A stretch of DNA of 64,000 nucleotides from Dermatemys mawii (lineage: Eukaryota; Chordata; Testudines; Dermatemydidae). The notes under the pieces were generated by a model. It was not told the origin of the DNA. It did not search any database and saw only the letters and a list, made by a program, of their open reading frames with translations. How positions within the stretch are numbered: position 1 is the stretch's first letter; each line of letters opens with the position of its first letter. Positions 44,976-57,224 of the stretch are shown one piece after another. A program made the position numbers and the translations under genes. Location: NCBI GenBank assembly GCA_007922305.1, contig ML677366.1:8769615-8833614 (forward strand), given 5' to 3'.

Positions 44976-45033
44976 CCTCAGCTGGTGCGAATCATTGTCC
45001 TTTCATTGCTGTGGGAATTTACACCAGCTGAGG
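44976..45033. repeat. Palindromic fold-back repeat
   Basis: CCTCAGCTGGTGCGAAT at 44976-44992 pairs with ATTTACACCAGCTGAGG at 45017-45033 (15 of 17). The right side continues into GATCTGGC, as at 11631. Confidence 0.85.
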
Positions 45034-46104
45034 ATCTGGCTATATATTAATAGGTCTTCCGTGCACAGAGGCCATAAATCTGGACTGGAGCACTTAGCAT
45101 TGTGTATGGCCTTGTTCTAGGGTTTGCTCAAGATTTAATTTTGGAGGGTTTTTTTGAGAAAGAATGATACTGAAGATTTTTCAGAGCCATCTAAAATCAA
45201 ATATATACATTCTCATCCAGCATAAGAGTTTCCAAAACTAGCTGTATACTAATTGTGCATGCGGTGTCATTACTCTACCATATTTAAAGTTTATATAACA
45301 ACACCCGAACGTCATCAAACAAGGAGGACAATAATTTGGAAAGCAACATTAGGACCTTGTGCTTTATGGCTGCAATGATGACTGTTGTACGTAGTCAGTG
45401 TTATGGCTTGATGTGATACACCATTATGTTGAATAGTGTTAATGGTCCAGGGATTAAGAGTTTCCTAACAGCACATACTGACACCATACACAATAATGAC
45501 TCCAGTGGAGATGTTAGTCACGCCAGTGAGCGTCCTACACTAAACCCTGACTAGATACCTCTTAAATGTATTAGGTCAATGATCCGAATATTAAAAGCTT
45601 CATTATTGTATGCATTGGCACACTATATTTTGTCTCTGTACAGTTCTTCATGCTTTCAGGCCTCTCTGTTTCAATTCATGTTGCAGAACTAAGAAGATAT
45701 ATCAAGGGTATGTCAGGTCCTTAGATGGATGCAAAATACGCTGGTTCTTCATTCCTCCTCAATGTCACATGACAAGATTTGTACTGGAAGTAAAGAGCTG
45801 ACTTATTTGGTGATATTTGATTTTCACTAAAACTTCAACTTAAGATTCTTTCTTTATTAACTATTAATAGATGATTGTGGCTATTGCTGTATTTCATAAC
45901 AGACATCATAGAGTTAACACACTCTTATACCCACAACGTCCAATCCACAAGTTACATAATTACAGCAACTGGTAAGCATGTTCTAGCATCATCCTTTTAG
46001 TTCCTAAGGTAACTACATTACCAAAGAAACAGAGGGCAAAACCATTTTTTTTCATTTTAAAGAATCAAATACCCACAATCAAACAGCACAGCCAAATTCC
46101 AGAT
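45034..46104. other. Stretch with no recognisable gene
   Basis: Unique AT-rich sequence with frames of about 60 codons only. Nothing recognised. Confidence 0.5.
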
Positions 46105-46205
46105 TTTTAAAGGTATTTAGCCATTTCTCCACTCAGCATTGCAAACACAACCGACTTAGAAGCCTAAGTCTCATTTTTGAAAGTGACTTACTTAGGCACT
46201 TAAAT
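46105..46205. repeat. Imperfect fold-back repeat
   Basis: AGATTTTTAAAGGTATTTAG at the left and CTTAAATCTCTTTGAAAATC at the right are diverged complements, enclosing GACTTAGAAGCCTAAGTC, itself a perfect hairpin (GACTTAG/CTAAGTC). Typical of old amniote MITE-like repeats. Confidence 0.6.
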
Positions 46206-46954
46206 CTCTTTGAAAATCCGGGCCAAAGTGTATTTGGGGATCTCCCAAAATACCATATGCAAGTACAGTCTATCATACAAAGGGCATTTTGCTGTGGATT
46301 GTTAACAGTCTAGGATTAATTCCCTATATAGCTGCATCAATAGCTGCTAAATATAACCACATACACGATAGCTGGTTTCCATTCCACTGAAAAAGGGTTC
46401 TTTTCAAATGTACTTGGGGAGATGTACTGTATGGATCCACTGATCAGTGTTCACAACCAAAATAGGTTCCTATGGCATCAATACTATTTGTGGCTGATAC
46501 TGTACCTTCTGGAACCACATATATTTATAGGTGGTCAAACCTGGGGCTATGCATATATTTCTAAACGCTAAGGAAATTCGTGAATCCTGTGACTCACATT
46601 TCAGAGCTCAGAGTTGCATTGATTCTGATTAGGATGTTATTGCAAAAGGAAAACTCTACATCCTGTAAGTTAATGGACTTGTTCTTTGTGGCACCTCCAT
46701 CAATAACAGGTGGTATAAATACCTACCAGGTATAACAATCAAATCAATCTACTGTATTTTTAATTCCTGAAATTTCAATAAAAGCCAGTAGAGACAACAT
46801 ATCATTAATGTGCATAACAAAGTGTGAACATCCCGTCAGTCCATGATCCAGTATGAACAGAACATCACTTCCCATGTCCTCAACCGAATCACACAATCTC
46901 CTGCTTCGAATTTATGAATCATATAAAGTGTGAGCCTATTCCACTGGCTCCTCA
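46206..46954. other. Stretch with no recognisable gene
   Basis: Unique AT-rich sequence up to the CR1 3' end. Nothing recognised. Confidence 0.5.
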
Positions 46955-47590
46955 TTGACAGATTCCAAAGCCAGAAGGGACCATTATGATAATCTAGTCT
47001 GACCTCTTGCATAAAACAGGGCACAGAGCATCCCCAAAACAATTTCTAGAGCATCTCCTTTGGATAAACATCCAATCTTGATTTAAAAATTGTGAGTGAT
47101 GGAGAATCCACCAATTGTTCCAAAGATTACTCTATTTAAAAAATTACACTTTATTTCCAGTCTGAATTTGTCTAGCTTCAACTTCCAGCTGGTGGATGAT
47201 GTTATACCTTTCTCTGCTAGGCTGAAGAGCCCATTGTTAATTATTAGTCCCCACTGTAGATACTTATAGACTGATCAAGTCACCCCTTATCCTTCTCAAA
47301 TAGATGGAGATCTTTGAATCTATCCCTGTAAGGCATGTTTTCTAATCTTTTATTCATTCTTGTGGATCTCTGAATCCTCTCTAATTTATCAACATCCTTC
47401 TTGAATCGTGGGCACCAGGCCTGGACACAATATTCCAGAAGCAGTAAAATCAGTGCCAAGTATAGAGATTCCCCTGTTTATGCATACCAGGATTGTATTA
47501 GTTCTTTTGGCCACAGCATCACATGGGGAATACATCTTTTTTAAGTGACCGCTTGCCTGGATAGAGTCCTCCATCTTGTAAATATGATCT
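46955..47590 (-). mobile_element. CR1 LINE 3' half, minus strand
   Basis: GATTCCAAAGCCAGAAGGG, ACCATTATGATAATCTAGTC and TGACCTCTTGCATAAAACAG mark the CR1 3' terminus at about 46955. On the minus strand, about 47440-47300 encodes EYCVQAWCPRFKKDVDKLERI, the diagnostic C-terminal ORF2 motif (VQxWxPxxKKDxxxLExxQR). The rest is degraded. The open 61-codon frame at 47574-47389 is in a different frame and is not the LINE protein. Confidence 0.92.
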
Positions 47591-48294
47591 ATGTTCTGTG
47601 TTCATTTCATGATCTAGTTCCCAGTTGTCTTTCTTATTTTGTTTGGTTTATAAACCATCAATGATCTTGCTCCATCATGGAGTTTGTCTGTCTGTCTCTT
47701 CTCCTTGTTAACTCCCCTGCTCCAGTCTTATTCACCTCTCTCTGCCTCTTGGACTCTCCATATCTCACCTAAAATCAGAATTTCAAAACTTCTCCCTTGC
47801 CAACACTTCATAATTCTTCTCCCTTTTTGTTTCAATTTAACACTGCAATGGTATTATTTAGAACCACCATACAATATTTTCGAGATATAATCGGCACAAA
47901 GGAGCTATGCAAGACATTTGTATTGTGTTGAAATGAAAAAAAATATGTATCTGTAGTAGAGCTGTCAGAAATATCAGTGGCCATCTTTCAATGGGGCCGG
48001 TAAGCAAATGCATAAATTCCTCCTCATACCAGATAAATACCAGTGTCTCTGATCACTTGGGCAAAGGAGAGTTCTGTTTGTGTGAAAGTCCAATATACAC
48101 ATGGGGACACCTGTTCATTCCTTACTTTAGGGGGAAGTGCCCACCCACAGAAACTATGGGTGCTTAAATTTTAAATTTACAGAGCACAAATATTTCAATA
48201 AATACCCCATATGTATATGGTACCTGATTATTCTAACTACTACAGAGTGAGTCATTGAATCAGGAAGTCAACAGCAGAGAAGGAAAAGGCCTGA
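47591..48294. other. Stretch with no recognisable gene
   Basis: C/T-rich words near 47690-47760 (TCTGTCTGTCTCTTCTCC) and otherwise AT-rich unique sequence. No exon. Confidence 0.5.
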
Positions 48295-48480
48295 CAGCTC
48301 ATATATCCCCTCAGCCTGAACACAACGGCCTCTACAATATGTTATTTAATGTTGTGCCCAAGCTGCATTTAAACATCCCAGATGATTGGACTTCCCAGTT
48401 TATCTCAGGAGATCTAGTAGCCTGAGATGAACATGGTGTTTACTCCTCTTTTTACAGTCAATTCCAAGCTCATTTTAGGC
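48295..48480 (-). mobile_element. Possible very degraded CR1 fragment
   Basis: GCATTTAAACATCCCAGATG, ATTGGACTTCCCAGT and CTAGTAGCCTGAGATGAAC weakly follow the CR1 3' region in complement. Low certainty. Confidence 0.25.
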
Positions 48481-48999
48481 CTCTATGTAAGAGTTTAGGT
48501 TACGAAGTAATTGCTTTTGGAATCTACTAAATATAATTACACAGCAATTTGCAGGAGCCTGTAATTACTATGTAGTTACATGTAACCTACCCTATAAAGT
48601 TACCAGGTAATTTAAGGAGTAATTTCATGATATCCATGCTCTATGAAATTAAAGTGTTAATATTTTTATAACTAAATAATAAATTTTACTTTGTGGTGAG
48701 GTTCTTTGGCAAACAGGTTATAAATATTCCCCACTGCAAATATAATGTAAAACCTCACCTCAGTGTTTTTTTTTTCTTTTAAAGGGAACAACATTTAATG
48801 TTTAAATGCAACTGTAAGAGAGTCATAGAGCTACAATATATATAATACAATATTTATACTTTTGATTGGACTTGGAAGGAGAAAGGTAATTCCATTTGGC
48901 AGAGGATTTTGATGTGCATGCAGGGAGTTTGTGCTGTTAGCTAGAAGTGTGGCGAACATCATGCAATGCATACAGAAAAGCTTTGCAAAATGAACCGCA
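48481..48999. other. Stretch with no recognisable gene
   Basis: The words GTAATTAC, GTAGTTACATGTAAC and GTTACCAGGTAAT recur at 48550-48625 in an irregular, partly palindromic pattern. No gene. Confidence 0.45.
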
Positions 49000-49600
49000 A
49001 GAATTGCCTTTGTCCTGCAGAGACCCTGAAAACTGTTGTACACCCTCAACATTTCCCATTACTGTCCATCAGTTTTCTTCAGACCATACTGCAGTCCTGA
49101 ATGGGCCTTGTTACAAGACTCACCCTCTCAGATGCAGAGCTGCAACACTTCCACCTCATTTCTCCATGCCAATCATTGGCCTACTCCTGCTTTACAGGTC
49201 TTGGCCCTTCAGCCAAGCCACTTTAAAGCATTCAGTCCCTACCAGGGTAACAGAGTCCTGTAGTCCAAGTCTAAACCAATATCATTGCACAAGAGCCTTT
49301 GGACTCAGTCTTCAGCCCTCTTCCTTACAGCAACGGCTTATCTCACAATTGAACCACCCAAGCTCCCAAGCTCCAATTAACCCAACCATCAGGGTCAAGT
49401 CTACCCTCCTACCAAGGGCCAGCTTCTTGCCTCACATAGGAGCACGTACACGCTCCTTTCCATCCAACATTCAACTGCTGGGCTTTCCTCCTTTTAAGTC
49501 TCACACCTTGCACAGCTGTAGTGAGGTGGGTCTAACAGGGTTGACTGGCCCATGGCCTCCTGACTCTTGAAGGGACACATCACCCTGTTATAGGCCTCCA
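49000..49600 (-). mobile_element. Possible LTR-like fragment
   Basis: A C-rich block distinct from its AT-rich flanks. It ends with words (CCTTTTAAGTCTCACACC, GGGTTGACTGGCCCATGG) that, in complement, resemble the U3/TATA part of turtle LTRs (CTTAAAAGGAGG). It contains the window's longest open frame, which I reject as a gene. No termini resolved. Confidence 0.3.
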
Positions 49601-49989
49601 TCCAGCAAGATGAGAAACTCCCATCAATGTCTCAATTCCTGACATTCCAACTGGGGCTATTTCAGCAGGAGTCTGTGATGATAAGGACCTCCGAGGATCA
49701 GGTCCTAGATGTACTGTCCCTCAGTCACATTTACAGCTGGTTGATGTTTTTGAACATTCAGATTTTTTGATGACAGATAGGATCACATTTTTCATGAGCA
49801 TTTCCTCAAGAAATGCATCCCATTTGCCAGCCAGTTCTGGTCACATTTTGTATCTTACTCTTCTTCACACCTGCTTTTACCTTACATAAATCACAACCCC
49901 AAGCGGGAACAAGTGAAAAGCAATACGGATTTGGGCTTCATATGCTGATAATGAAGAAGGAGCAGACACCAGTCCAAGGAGGAAAAGGA
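49601..49989. other. Stretch with no recognisable gene
   Basis: Unique sequence leading into the MIR copy. Nothing recognised. Confidence 0.5.
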
Positions 49990-50285
49990 TTGTCTTGTGG
50001 TAAAACTACTGGACCATCTGTCAGGAAATGTCAGTTCAATACCAGCCTCTGCCAGTGTCTCTTTCTATGGCCATGAACAGGGTCACTCAATCTCTCTGTG
50101 CCTTAGTTCCTCTTTTGAAAAGGGGGATAATAACACCTCCTTTCTCTCACCATGTTTCTGTCTTTTCTATTTAGATGGTCAACTCTTTGAAGCAGGGCTT
50201 GTGGCTCTGTGCTTGTACAGTGCTTCACATAATGGACCTTGATCTCAGTGGGGGCTGCTAGATGCTACCACATTACAAATAATTA
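49990..50285 (+). mobile_element. MIR (CORE-SINE), nearly full length
   Basis: GTCAGTTCAATACCAGCCTC, GAACAGGGTCACTCAATCTC, TCTGTGCCTTAGTTCCTC, GGGGGATAATAACACC, then the 3' part: GATGGTCAACTCTTTGAAGC, GGGCTTGTGGCTCTG, TTGTACAGTGCTTCACATAA, GACCTTGATCTCAGTGGGGG and CTGCTAGATGCTACC. Well ordered along its length. Confidence 0.8.
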
Positions 50286-50999
50286 ATCACAATAATCAAA
50301 ACTTAGATTTAGATTAAAGATGCATGCTGTAATATATATTTTATTTTATAATCAGTAAATTTTAGAAAACTACAACATCATTTCCAGTCATTTAGAATTT
50401 TGCAAAGAAAACAAAACAAAAATCAGAGAGAGAGAGAAAAAAAAGAAAGGTCTTGACAGGAAATGTGAAGCTAATTAGCTTTCTGTCCCCAACCTGGAGC
50501 TTTCAAAAGTTCCCAGAAAGAATTCCATTTTTCCTAGAAAACATGTGCAAATATGACTTGTCTGCAAATCCAATTAAAGTTGATAAATAATTCAGCTCAG
50601 GTAACTCAATATTCAAATTGAAAGCAGGCATCTAATTTGGTGGGTGGGGGGGAGCATAAAAAAACCATTGTGAACACATTGTGTTACACTGATACTTTGC
50701 CACATGAGCTGGACTTTAAATGAAATGGACTATTTTTAGGCAGATGGTAAATTGCTCTAAATGATTGTATTTAATAAATAATATTGTAGAACATTAATAG
50801 TAATAAAAATATTAAAATATTTATAGCATTCAAGGCAATGGCAGAAGGATTGGGTCCTGAATGTTTCTGTAAAATATTATCCCTTGTGCTATTATTACTA
50901 GGTACTCAGGATGCTCAGAGTTCAACTCAAAGCAGCACATGTAGATATAGTTCTAGTTTGCTAGATCTTTGATGTAGGCCCTAATCGTGCAAAGCGCTC
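50286..50999. other. Stretch with no recognisable gene
   Basis: AT-rich DNA with a purine run (GAGAGAGAGAGAAAAAAAAG) near 50428. No exon. Confidence 0.5.
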
Positions 51000-51560
51000 C
51001 ATGTGGGCAGCCCTCTGTGCTTGCATTGCCGGATGGCAGGATCTGTTGATCACCCTGGCCCTTTAAAAAAATACAAACATTCTTAACCCTTTGAGGGCAG
51101 ATAAGGCCCAGCATGACTGTTACAATGCCTCAGCTCTTTCAAGGACAGGCATGCCCTAAAACTGATCACGTGACTGGGCTGAGCGCAAAGCCTGATGGGA
51201 GAAGAGGCAGGCTGTGCTACTCATTCTCAGAGATCTGAGGGCAAGTTGGAAGTCTCTCCCCTTGGCTAGCTCAGGGGAAGAGCTGTGGCTGTTTGGTGAA
51301 GCCCTGGGAAAGGCGCCTGAATGGAGCAATGGCCAGAAGTGAAGTACAAAGATGCCTCAGTGAGAGGGCTGTGGATTAAGCATGGATGGGAGGGGCATTT
51401 CCTGTGCAAGAATTGGAATGTAATTGGTCTGTTAATAAACCAGACTCCAGAAGGGGATTTGTGTGTGTGTAGGGAGGAATTCTGGTTGTGTTGCCTGTGA
51501 TTACCCCAGAGAATAGAAGGAAGGTGGTGAGGAAAGTGAGGCACATATATAGATACCCTA
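51000..51560 (+). mobile_element. Possible LTR-like fragment, plus strand
   Basis: A GC-richer block with GGCCCTTTAAAAAAATAC (TATA-like) near 51057 and TTGGTCTGTTAATAAACCAG near 51423 (an AATAAA in an LTR-like context). It is followed by a GTGTGTGTGTAG run. No gag/pol frame, termini or target-site duplication found. Confidence 0.35.
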
Positions 51561-53590
51561 CAAACCAACCCCAAAACAGATTGACTCATTGCGATGCTGG
51601 TTTTCAAAAGCCCAAAGGACAGATTATAAATTAATTTGGCACATGGCTGCCTTTAGGTCTGTCAGAGAAATGTGCAGCCCTCGTACATCATACATACTTA
51701 GTATACTGGGGCTCCATTCCCTCTCCTTTCATTTTATTCATACAGACCTTGTAGATGTCTTGGGGAATCCTAGTACAATTGTCTCCCCTTCCCCCAGCCA
51801 CTCCCCACTCCCATCAGCCTTGTGACAAAGGAGCACTTAAGCACTTAACTTGCACATGTACTTTTTGCAACTGCATCTGCAAATTGACTGATAGTGAGTT
51901 CTGGTAGCTTACTATTTGTATGTGCAAATGTGGCGATTGGGCATACAAAATGGGCATGCAATTACACACACAACTTGTTTCCAAATCTGGACCGAAGTCT
52001 AGTACGCTAGTACTTTATGAAAGCCTTGGTGTATATTCTTTTTCGGCTGGGTGATTTCAACTCTATTATTATTCATTTCTCAAAGAAAATGTAAGCACAA
52101 GTAGATAACATGGCTGTGCGAGTTTATTTTATTTTTAAATCAATGCAGATGTATAGGGACTTATTAACGGCAGCTTTCCAACTCCTGGCAAGCTGATAAT
52201 GAGGCCCACAGTGCAGCAAAACCTGCTATAGCTAGTACAGATTCATGGCAAAGTGACTCTGGTGGAAACAGAATGAGCACATGATCTGTGAGCTGGCCCT
52301 TAGCACAGTTCACTACCTATTCTTCATTACTTTTAGACTTGAGCTCGTGTGCATTTTCTGCTGGGATGCCTCATGGCAAATTTTCCTGACAAAAGAGGGT
52401 AAAAATACAATACGATACAACACAACACAACACAACAGCATTCTCTTGGATTTATTTTATTTTGTCTATATTTTACTGGGCCTTTGTATAATTTTTAAAA
52501 AAGTTTTAGTCAATAGTTATTAAGAAAATGTGAATAACACAGCGGAACAATGCAATGACATCATGCCTCATGCAATCCAGCTTGTTTATTCCATTTTCCC
52601 CACAGAAAGTACTCTCTGGGCGAACCTTTAAAACATCTAGGAGTGTCTTGAGCTAAAGAGGAACTTGTATTTTGTGTATAGAAATATGCTCAATTATCCT
52701 AGTGTCATTGCACTGTTGAGGCCCATGTAGGATTTTTCTGGGTGGTGATTCATATTATCCCATCAATGCATTAGGGGGAGGTTTAAACTCTTAACACCCA
52801 CCACCACACCCAGGGGAGAATAGGCTACTTAATATGAATAACAGCACTAGAAGAAAAACACTCCACCCCATGTTTCTTCTGCAACTTTAAATTGGACACA
52901 AAGAGGAGGAGAAAAAAAGAGAGCAGAATAAGAGTGAATTAATAATGGAGAAACCTGATTAGAATATAATTTGTCCTCATTAGTACAGCATTCCTGACAT
53001 AAGGCTGCTCCTTGAATCCTGTTTACTTTGAAACTCCAAAGAAAGAAAACCTATATAGTTGTTAACACTCGGCTTTTCAAGCATAGCTCCGTAATGAGGG
53101 TGGAGTGTGTATGAGCCGGTTGGTTCTTTACCATCAGAGAACACTGAAAACACATCTGTGCACTGAAGCATTATTGGGCCTTTCAAACAACCTCTGTGGC
53201 CACTGCCTATAAATCTCTTCCCCTGTCATGTTTAACTAAAACCCAATACCCATTCAACATGAAATCCATCAATGTTATACAGAAAACAATGACAAAGCAC
53301 TCTCCTTTGTGTCAGGAAAAACAAATACTTCTGCAGAAAAAAAAGGGAAACCCTTTTCCGCAAGCTTCTGCAAAGGCACAGAGGCAGGAAGGGGGCAGCT
53401 TTCTTTTAAAGCAACATATCCTCAGCTATAAAAATTCCCAAGGCCATATTATCTATACCAGGCATCATGACAGCTGTGCAAGATAATACATAATGCATCA
53501 GGAGCATCTATGTGTGGAAGCATTTTATCTCAAGCATGATTGTCAGAAGGACAAAGTCAGCTTACACCATCATCTGTACAATCCTATTAA
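51561..53590. other. Stretch with no recognisable gene
   Basis: Includes repeat-free, possibly constrained patches (52100-52240 and 52530-52680, with TGCAATGACATCATGCC). No exon is supported. Confidence 0.45.
52406..52438 (+). repeat. (ACAAC)n-type microsatellite
   Basis: ATACAATACGATACAACACA followed by ACACAACACAACAG, a pentanucleotide run of about five units plus degenerate left units. Confidence 0.9.
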
Positions 53591-53676
53591 ACTGAAAGCC
53601 TGGGCTACACTTTGTGTGGGAGAGAGAAACGTTATGAATTTTAAGGTATTTTGCTCCACTAATGCAATATCAACTA

Positions 53677-53913
53677 GGGGTATGTCTATATTACCTGCCG
53701 GATCGGCGGGTAGTATTCAATGTATCAGGGATCAATTTATTGCATCTTGTCTAGATGTGATAAATTGATCCCTGAACACTCTCCCCATAGACTCTGGAAT
53801 GCCAGCTCCACAAGAGGAGTAAGCGGAGTCAACAGGGGAGCTGCCATGGTTGACTCGCCGCCGTGAGGACGGCCAGCTAAGTCGAACTAAGATGCTTCAG
53901 CTACACAAATGGC
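53677..53913 (+). mobile_element. MITE-type DNA transposon, second copy of the 2684 family
   Basis: GGGGTATGTCTATATTACCT, GGATCGGCGGGTAGTATTC, ATCAGGGATCAATTTATTGC, ATGTGATAAATTGATCCCTG, AAGCGGAGTCAACAGGGG, TAAGTCGAACTAAGATGC and TTCAGCTACAC. It corresponds to the complement of 2967-2727 and ends within the internal hairpin, so it is truncated. GCCTGGGCTACACTT at about 53598 may be a terminus of another MITE. Confidence 0.85.
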
Positions 53914-54589
53914 CTTCATGATGGCAAAATGTTCTAGGAATCCTTTAGAAAACTTCTACTCTACAAGAGTGGCAGACCATCAAGTGCTTATACGACCCCT
54001 GTCTCTCTAGTAGACTATGGATATAGTACAAAAATACTGAATGAGGAGCAGAGATGACAATCTGGAAGGCCAGGAGAACATGTGGGAAGGCTGGACATGT
54101 ATTGCAGAAGCAGAAAGACTTTGGGGAGGTCAGAGATGATTGGAGAGGACTCAGCAACCCTTGGGAGGGTAAAATGGATGAGACAGAAGACTAGGTAATG
54201 GTAGGAAAGGAGAGGGAAAAGCAGCTGATAAAATACACCATAAAAACAAGAATGGATCAGAAAGTGTCAGATCTCAGACCCAGAGATGCCTCACAGTGTA
54301 GGAGGTAACAGGGACCATGGGAACATAAGCCATCTTCTTAAAACAATGTGTTTAATTCACTGTAACTAAAAGGGAGTGTGTGTGGGGGAAGTGAGGGAAG
54401 GTTTCCTTCTGTTAAATGTTTACCAATCAAACACATTCTATGACTTGTGGACCAGAGCAGAATCTGTGGGGTCCCCTTTGTAAAAGCCAAATCTTTTTAC
54501 TTGAAGGTTGCTACCCATATTATGCTGAACCTGTTCAACTAATCTCTAGGTGTGACACTCAATCCTGACTCTGTCTTTTAAGCATCCCA
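53914..54589. other. Stretch with no recognisable gene
   Basis: Purine-rich unique sequence. Nothing recognised. Confidence 0.5.
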
Positions 54590-55160
54590 TTACTGTAAAG
54601 ACATTAGCTACCGAACTTAATTAATAAAATCAATCATAATTAATTCTTTCAGCATTCACAGAGTCATTGTGGATATTTCCTTAAGAGTTTCATTGTAATT
54701 TGACATTAATGGAGACCGAAAATAGTCAAATGATTTAGAATATATAGAATAATGTACACCCTGCTGTACATAATAAGGCTGCCTTTCCATCGAGGGGGTG
54801 ATGGTGGCATCATAAAGCAAGAGGGCAAAGCTCAGATAATTAATCACTGTCATGAGGGCTGTGGTGGAATTTCATCTGTAGGTTTAAGGGGTATTTTATT
54901 CTTTACTTCCATCCATTTTAAATGCTACACCACTGATCAGCCATGGCTTTCACGAGTGCCTCATGTAGCTGGACCAGAGGTTCCCCCTTCATTCGTGCTT
55001 CCTGAAAGGGTGATGAGGGCCCTTCATTTGTAATGGCCTCGGTTGCTTTGCATGGATTTTTGCAGTGCAGAAATGGGTCTTCTATTTTGATTAAGTAGGG
55101 TATTGAGGACTTTCCAAAGACATGAAATGCTGATAACTGACACAAAGTCTATTAATTACC
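54590..55160. promoter_or_regulatory. Candidate conserved noncoding (enhancer-like) block
   Basis: About 570 bases without repeats and with dense homeodomain-like cores: TTAATTAATAAAATCAATC and ATAATTAATT near 54620-54646, GATAATTAATCAC near 54835, and TTTGACATTAATGG near 54695. There is also an octamer-like CTTTGCATGG near 55046 and GTCTATTAATTACC near 55147. The text is complex and looks constrained. No coding signal. I consider this the best enhancer candidate in the window, but no alignment supports it. Confidence 0.35.
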
Positions 55161-55589
55161 TTTAAACACACAAAAGGACATTGGACACCCCTGTAATTGG
55201 CCATCCATGACATCCACATACTAGTCTCAGATTTTATGCCCTCCAGTAACCATAGCCATCAATGGTTGTTGGACATACACACATCCAAGGGCAATTTTTA
55301 CTCCTGATCCTCTAAACTCTTAATTATGCAAAAACATCCTTAGGCTTTGAATGCAAGTTTGCACTTAGGAAGGATTTGCAAGAATGAGCACCTGGGTGGG
55401 TAGGAACTTCTAGCAGGTCATCTCACCTATTCCCCACCATTATGGCAGGATTAATTTCATTATCCTAAAACCGTCAGTGACCAATGGTGGTTGAATTGTG
55501 CCTTGATCACTTCTCAGAAGGCAATTCCACAAGCTTGCTCTGCCACCTGTCACATTTCATAACCCTTCTTACAGTTATTAGACCAGAAG
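55161..55589. other. Stretch with no recognisable gene
   Basis: Unique sequence with nothing recognised. Confidence 0.5.
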
Positions 55590-55685
55590 ATGATCTCGGT
55601 TACATTTGTGTCAATCCAGAGTAACTCCATGGACTTGGATGGATTTACACCACTGTGAGTGGAATCAGAATTTAACCTCTGGAGG
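55590..55685. repeat. Degraded palindromic-family copy
   Basis: GGTTACATTTGTGTCAATCC, AGAGTAACTCCATGGACTTG, GATGGATTTACACCACTGTG and GTGGAATCAGAATTTAACC follow the same order as the fold-back at 57906, with the centre CCATGGACTT replacing CCATTGACTT. Confidence 0.65.
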
Positions 55686-55766
55686 TTACAGAATGGGAGT
55701 TGGAAGAATGTGTGAAGGAGAGAATATTAATTTAGCTAATTATCATTTTGCTAATGCAGAATGCAT

Positions 55767-55788
55767 GCACACACACACACACACACAT
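55767..55788 (+). repeat. (CA)n microsatellite
   Basis: About eleven CA units, followed by an AT-rich ATATATGTATGTG patch to about 55835. Confidence 0.95.
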
Positions 55789-56219
55789 ACCCCCACTATA
55801 TGGGCACATATATGTATGTGTGGACATATATACAAAAACATGCTATTAACTCCTAAGCAAAACTTTTAAAGTGAAGTGACAAAAGTACTGTATGATTAGA
55901 TTTCTGTCCCCCTTTCACCTGAATAGCAATTTCTTTTATTGCACATTATGACAAATGAGTGGGGAACACCAATTAGTGTAAAAAACAACAACAACAACAA
56001 ACAACAAAGGCGGAGGGGGAACTATTTTCTCATGTTTAAGCTAACCCAGCTGGGCAGCAATTTTTTTTACTGATTCTTCCAAATGCAAGGTACAACATGT
56101 GGTATCTATCTCTTTCTTTGGTCTTCATCCATCAATCAATATAATCCTATAAGAGTTCAAACTTCAATACTAGTTACATAAGAGACCCACTGAATTAGAT
56201 AAACTCAATCACTGCTGGT
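55789..56219. other. Stretch with no recognisable gene
   Basis: AT-rich sequence with an AACAACAACAACAAC run at 55983-56006. Nothing else. Confidence 0.5.
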
Positions 56220-56400
56220 GATGAAATGATTATTTAATTACTGTCAACTATGCATCCAATATCACAGAGAGAAAATCCAAGAGCATTGACAGTCAATGGT
56301 AATTTATTAATCAATTAAACAGTACTGCTCTGCTAAGCATAATTTGCAGGATTAAATTAAATAATTAAACATAGGAGGTAGTTCTTGTAACATTAAAGGC
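56220..56400. promoter_or_regulatory. AT-rich homeodomain-motif cluster
   Basis: TGATTATTTAATTACTGTCA at 56227-56246 (it ends in a MEIS-like CTGTCA) is followed by AATTTATTAATCAATTAAAC near 56301 and ATTAAATTAAATAATTAAAC near 56352. Candidate HOX/PBX/MEIS-type regulatory segment, or simply AT-rich DNA. Inference only. Confidence 0.25.
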
Positions 56401-57224
56401 TGGGAGAGGATACAGTGAAAGGAGGAACCTTCAAAGTTAGAGCTCAAAAATCGGTCCTCAGTGTAAGAAAAACAAAAAGGCAAGAGGGCTGGAGCTGGAG
56501 GGCATGTTTCTGATCTCACACCAGTTTAACTGCATCGTCATCTGTGGAGCTGCTCTTTAATTTTACCAGCATGGGCAAATTCAGCATCCCAGCGAGGTTC
56601 CTGCCCCATTTCTCAATACCCTGGAGTCATTAATTCCAAGTCTCTGAGTCAAGGGGAGAACAGACCTTGCTGACTTGTCAAGTTTATTTCAGAATGTAAA
56701 TATTATTCCAATTACAGTGTAAACAGGTGAGATCAGTAATCTTATCTTGATCTCATTTCCTGGGGTTTTCTTAAATTCCTATAAGGCAGGATTGTACTTC
56801 TTTCAGAACTGGCTGTTCCTCAGGTTTATCCCTGCTGGGCCTCCTGCCTCCAGCTCTAGATCTCTCTTGCCTCAGAGAGGCCCTTGGGGTTGTTGTTTTT
56901 CTTTTAGTTTTCTGGCGATACACACCTGGTCTGACTATGAGAGTGACTGATCTCTGCTCTTCTCCTAATTACTACTATTATTACAGTAGCATCAAGATGC
57001 TCCCATTGAAATTGAAGGGGGATGAGTTGTGCTAGGCCCTGTACATACAAGCCTAAATAGCCTAAACAGATTAAACAATTCAAAATGCCTCCCTTTCATA
57101 CAACTTTTGTTACTTACATGAAACACGTGACTTCAATAGCTATGAAGCATTTAGGCATTTAAAATAATAGGCATCAGGCACCCTGTCAGTCTCTTGGTTA
57201 AATACTTAGTTAGCCCATATTTTA
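56401..57224. other. Stretch with no recognisable gene
   Basis: Unique sequence. No exon or recognised repeat. Confidence 0.5.

Noticed and set aside
48947..49570. Longest open frame in the window (207 codons, + strand)
   Set aside because: The product is rich in P, S, T, H and L with no domain, signal or transmembrane pattern. It lies in a C-rich, LTR-like block that is stop-poor by composition, and no splice or promoter context is seen.
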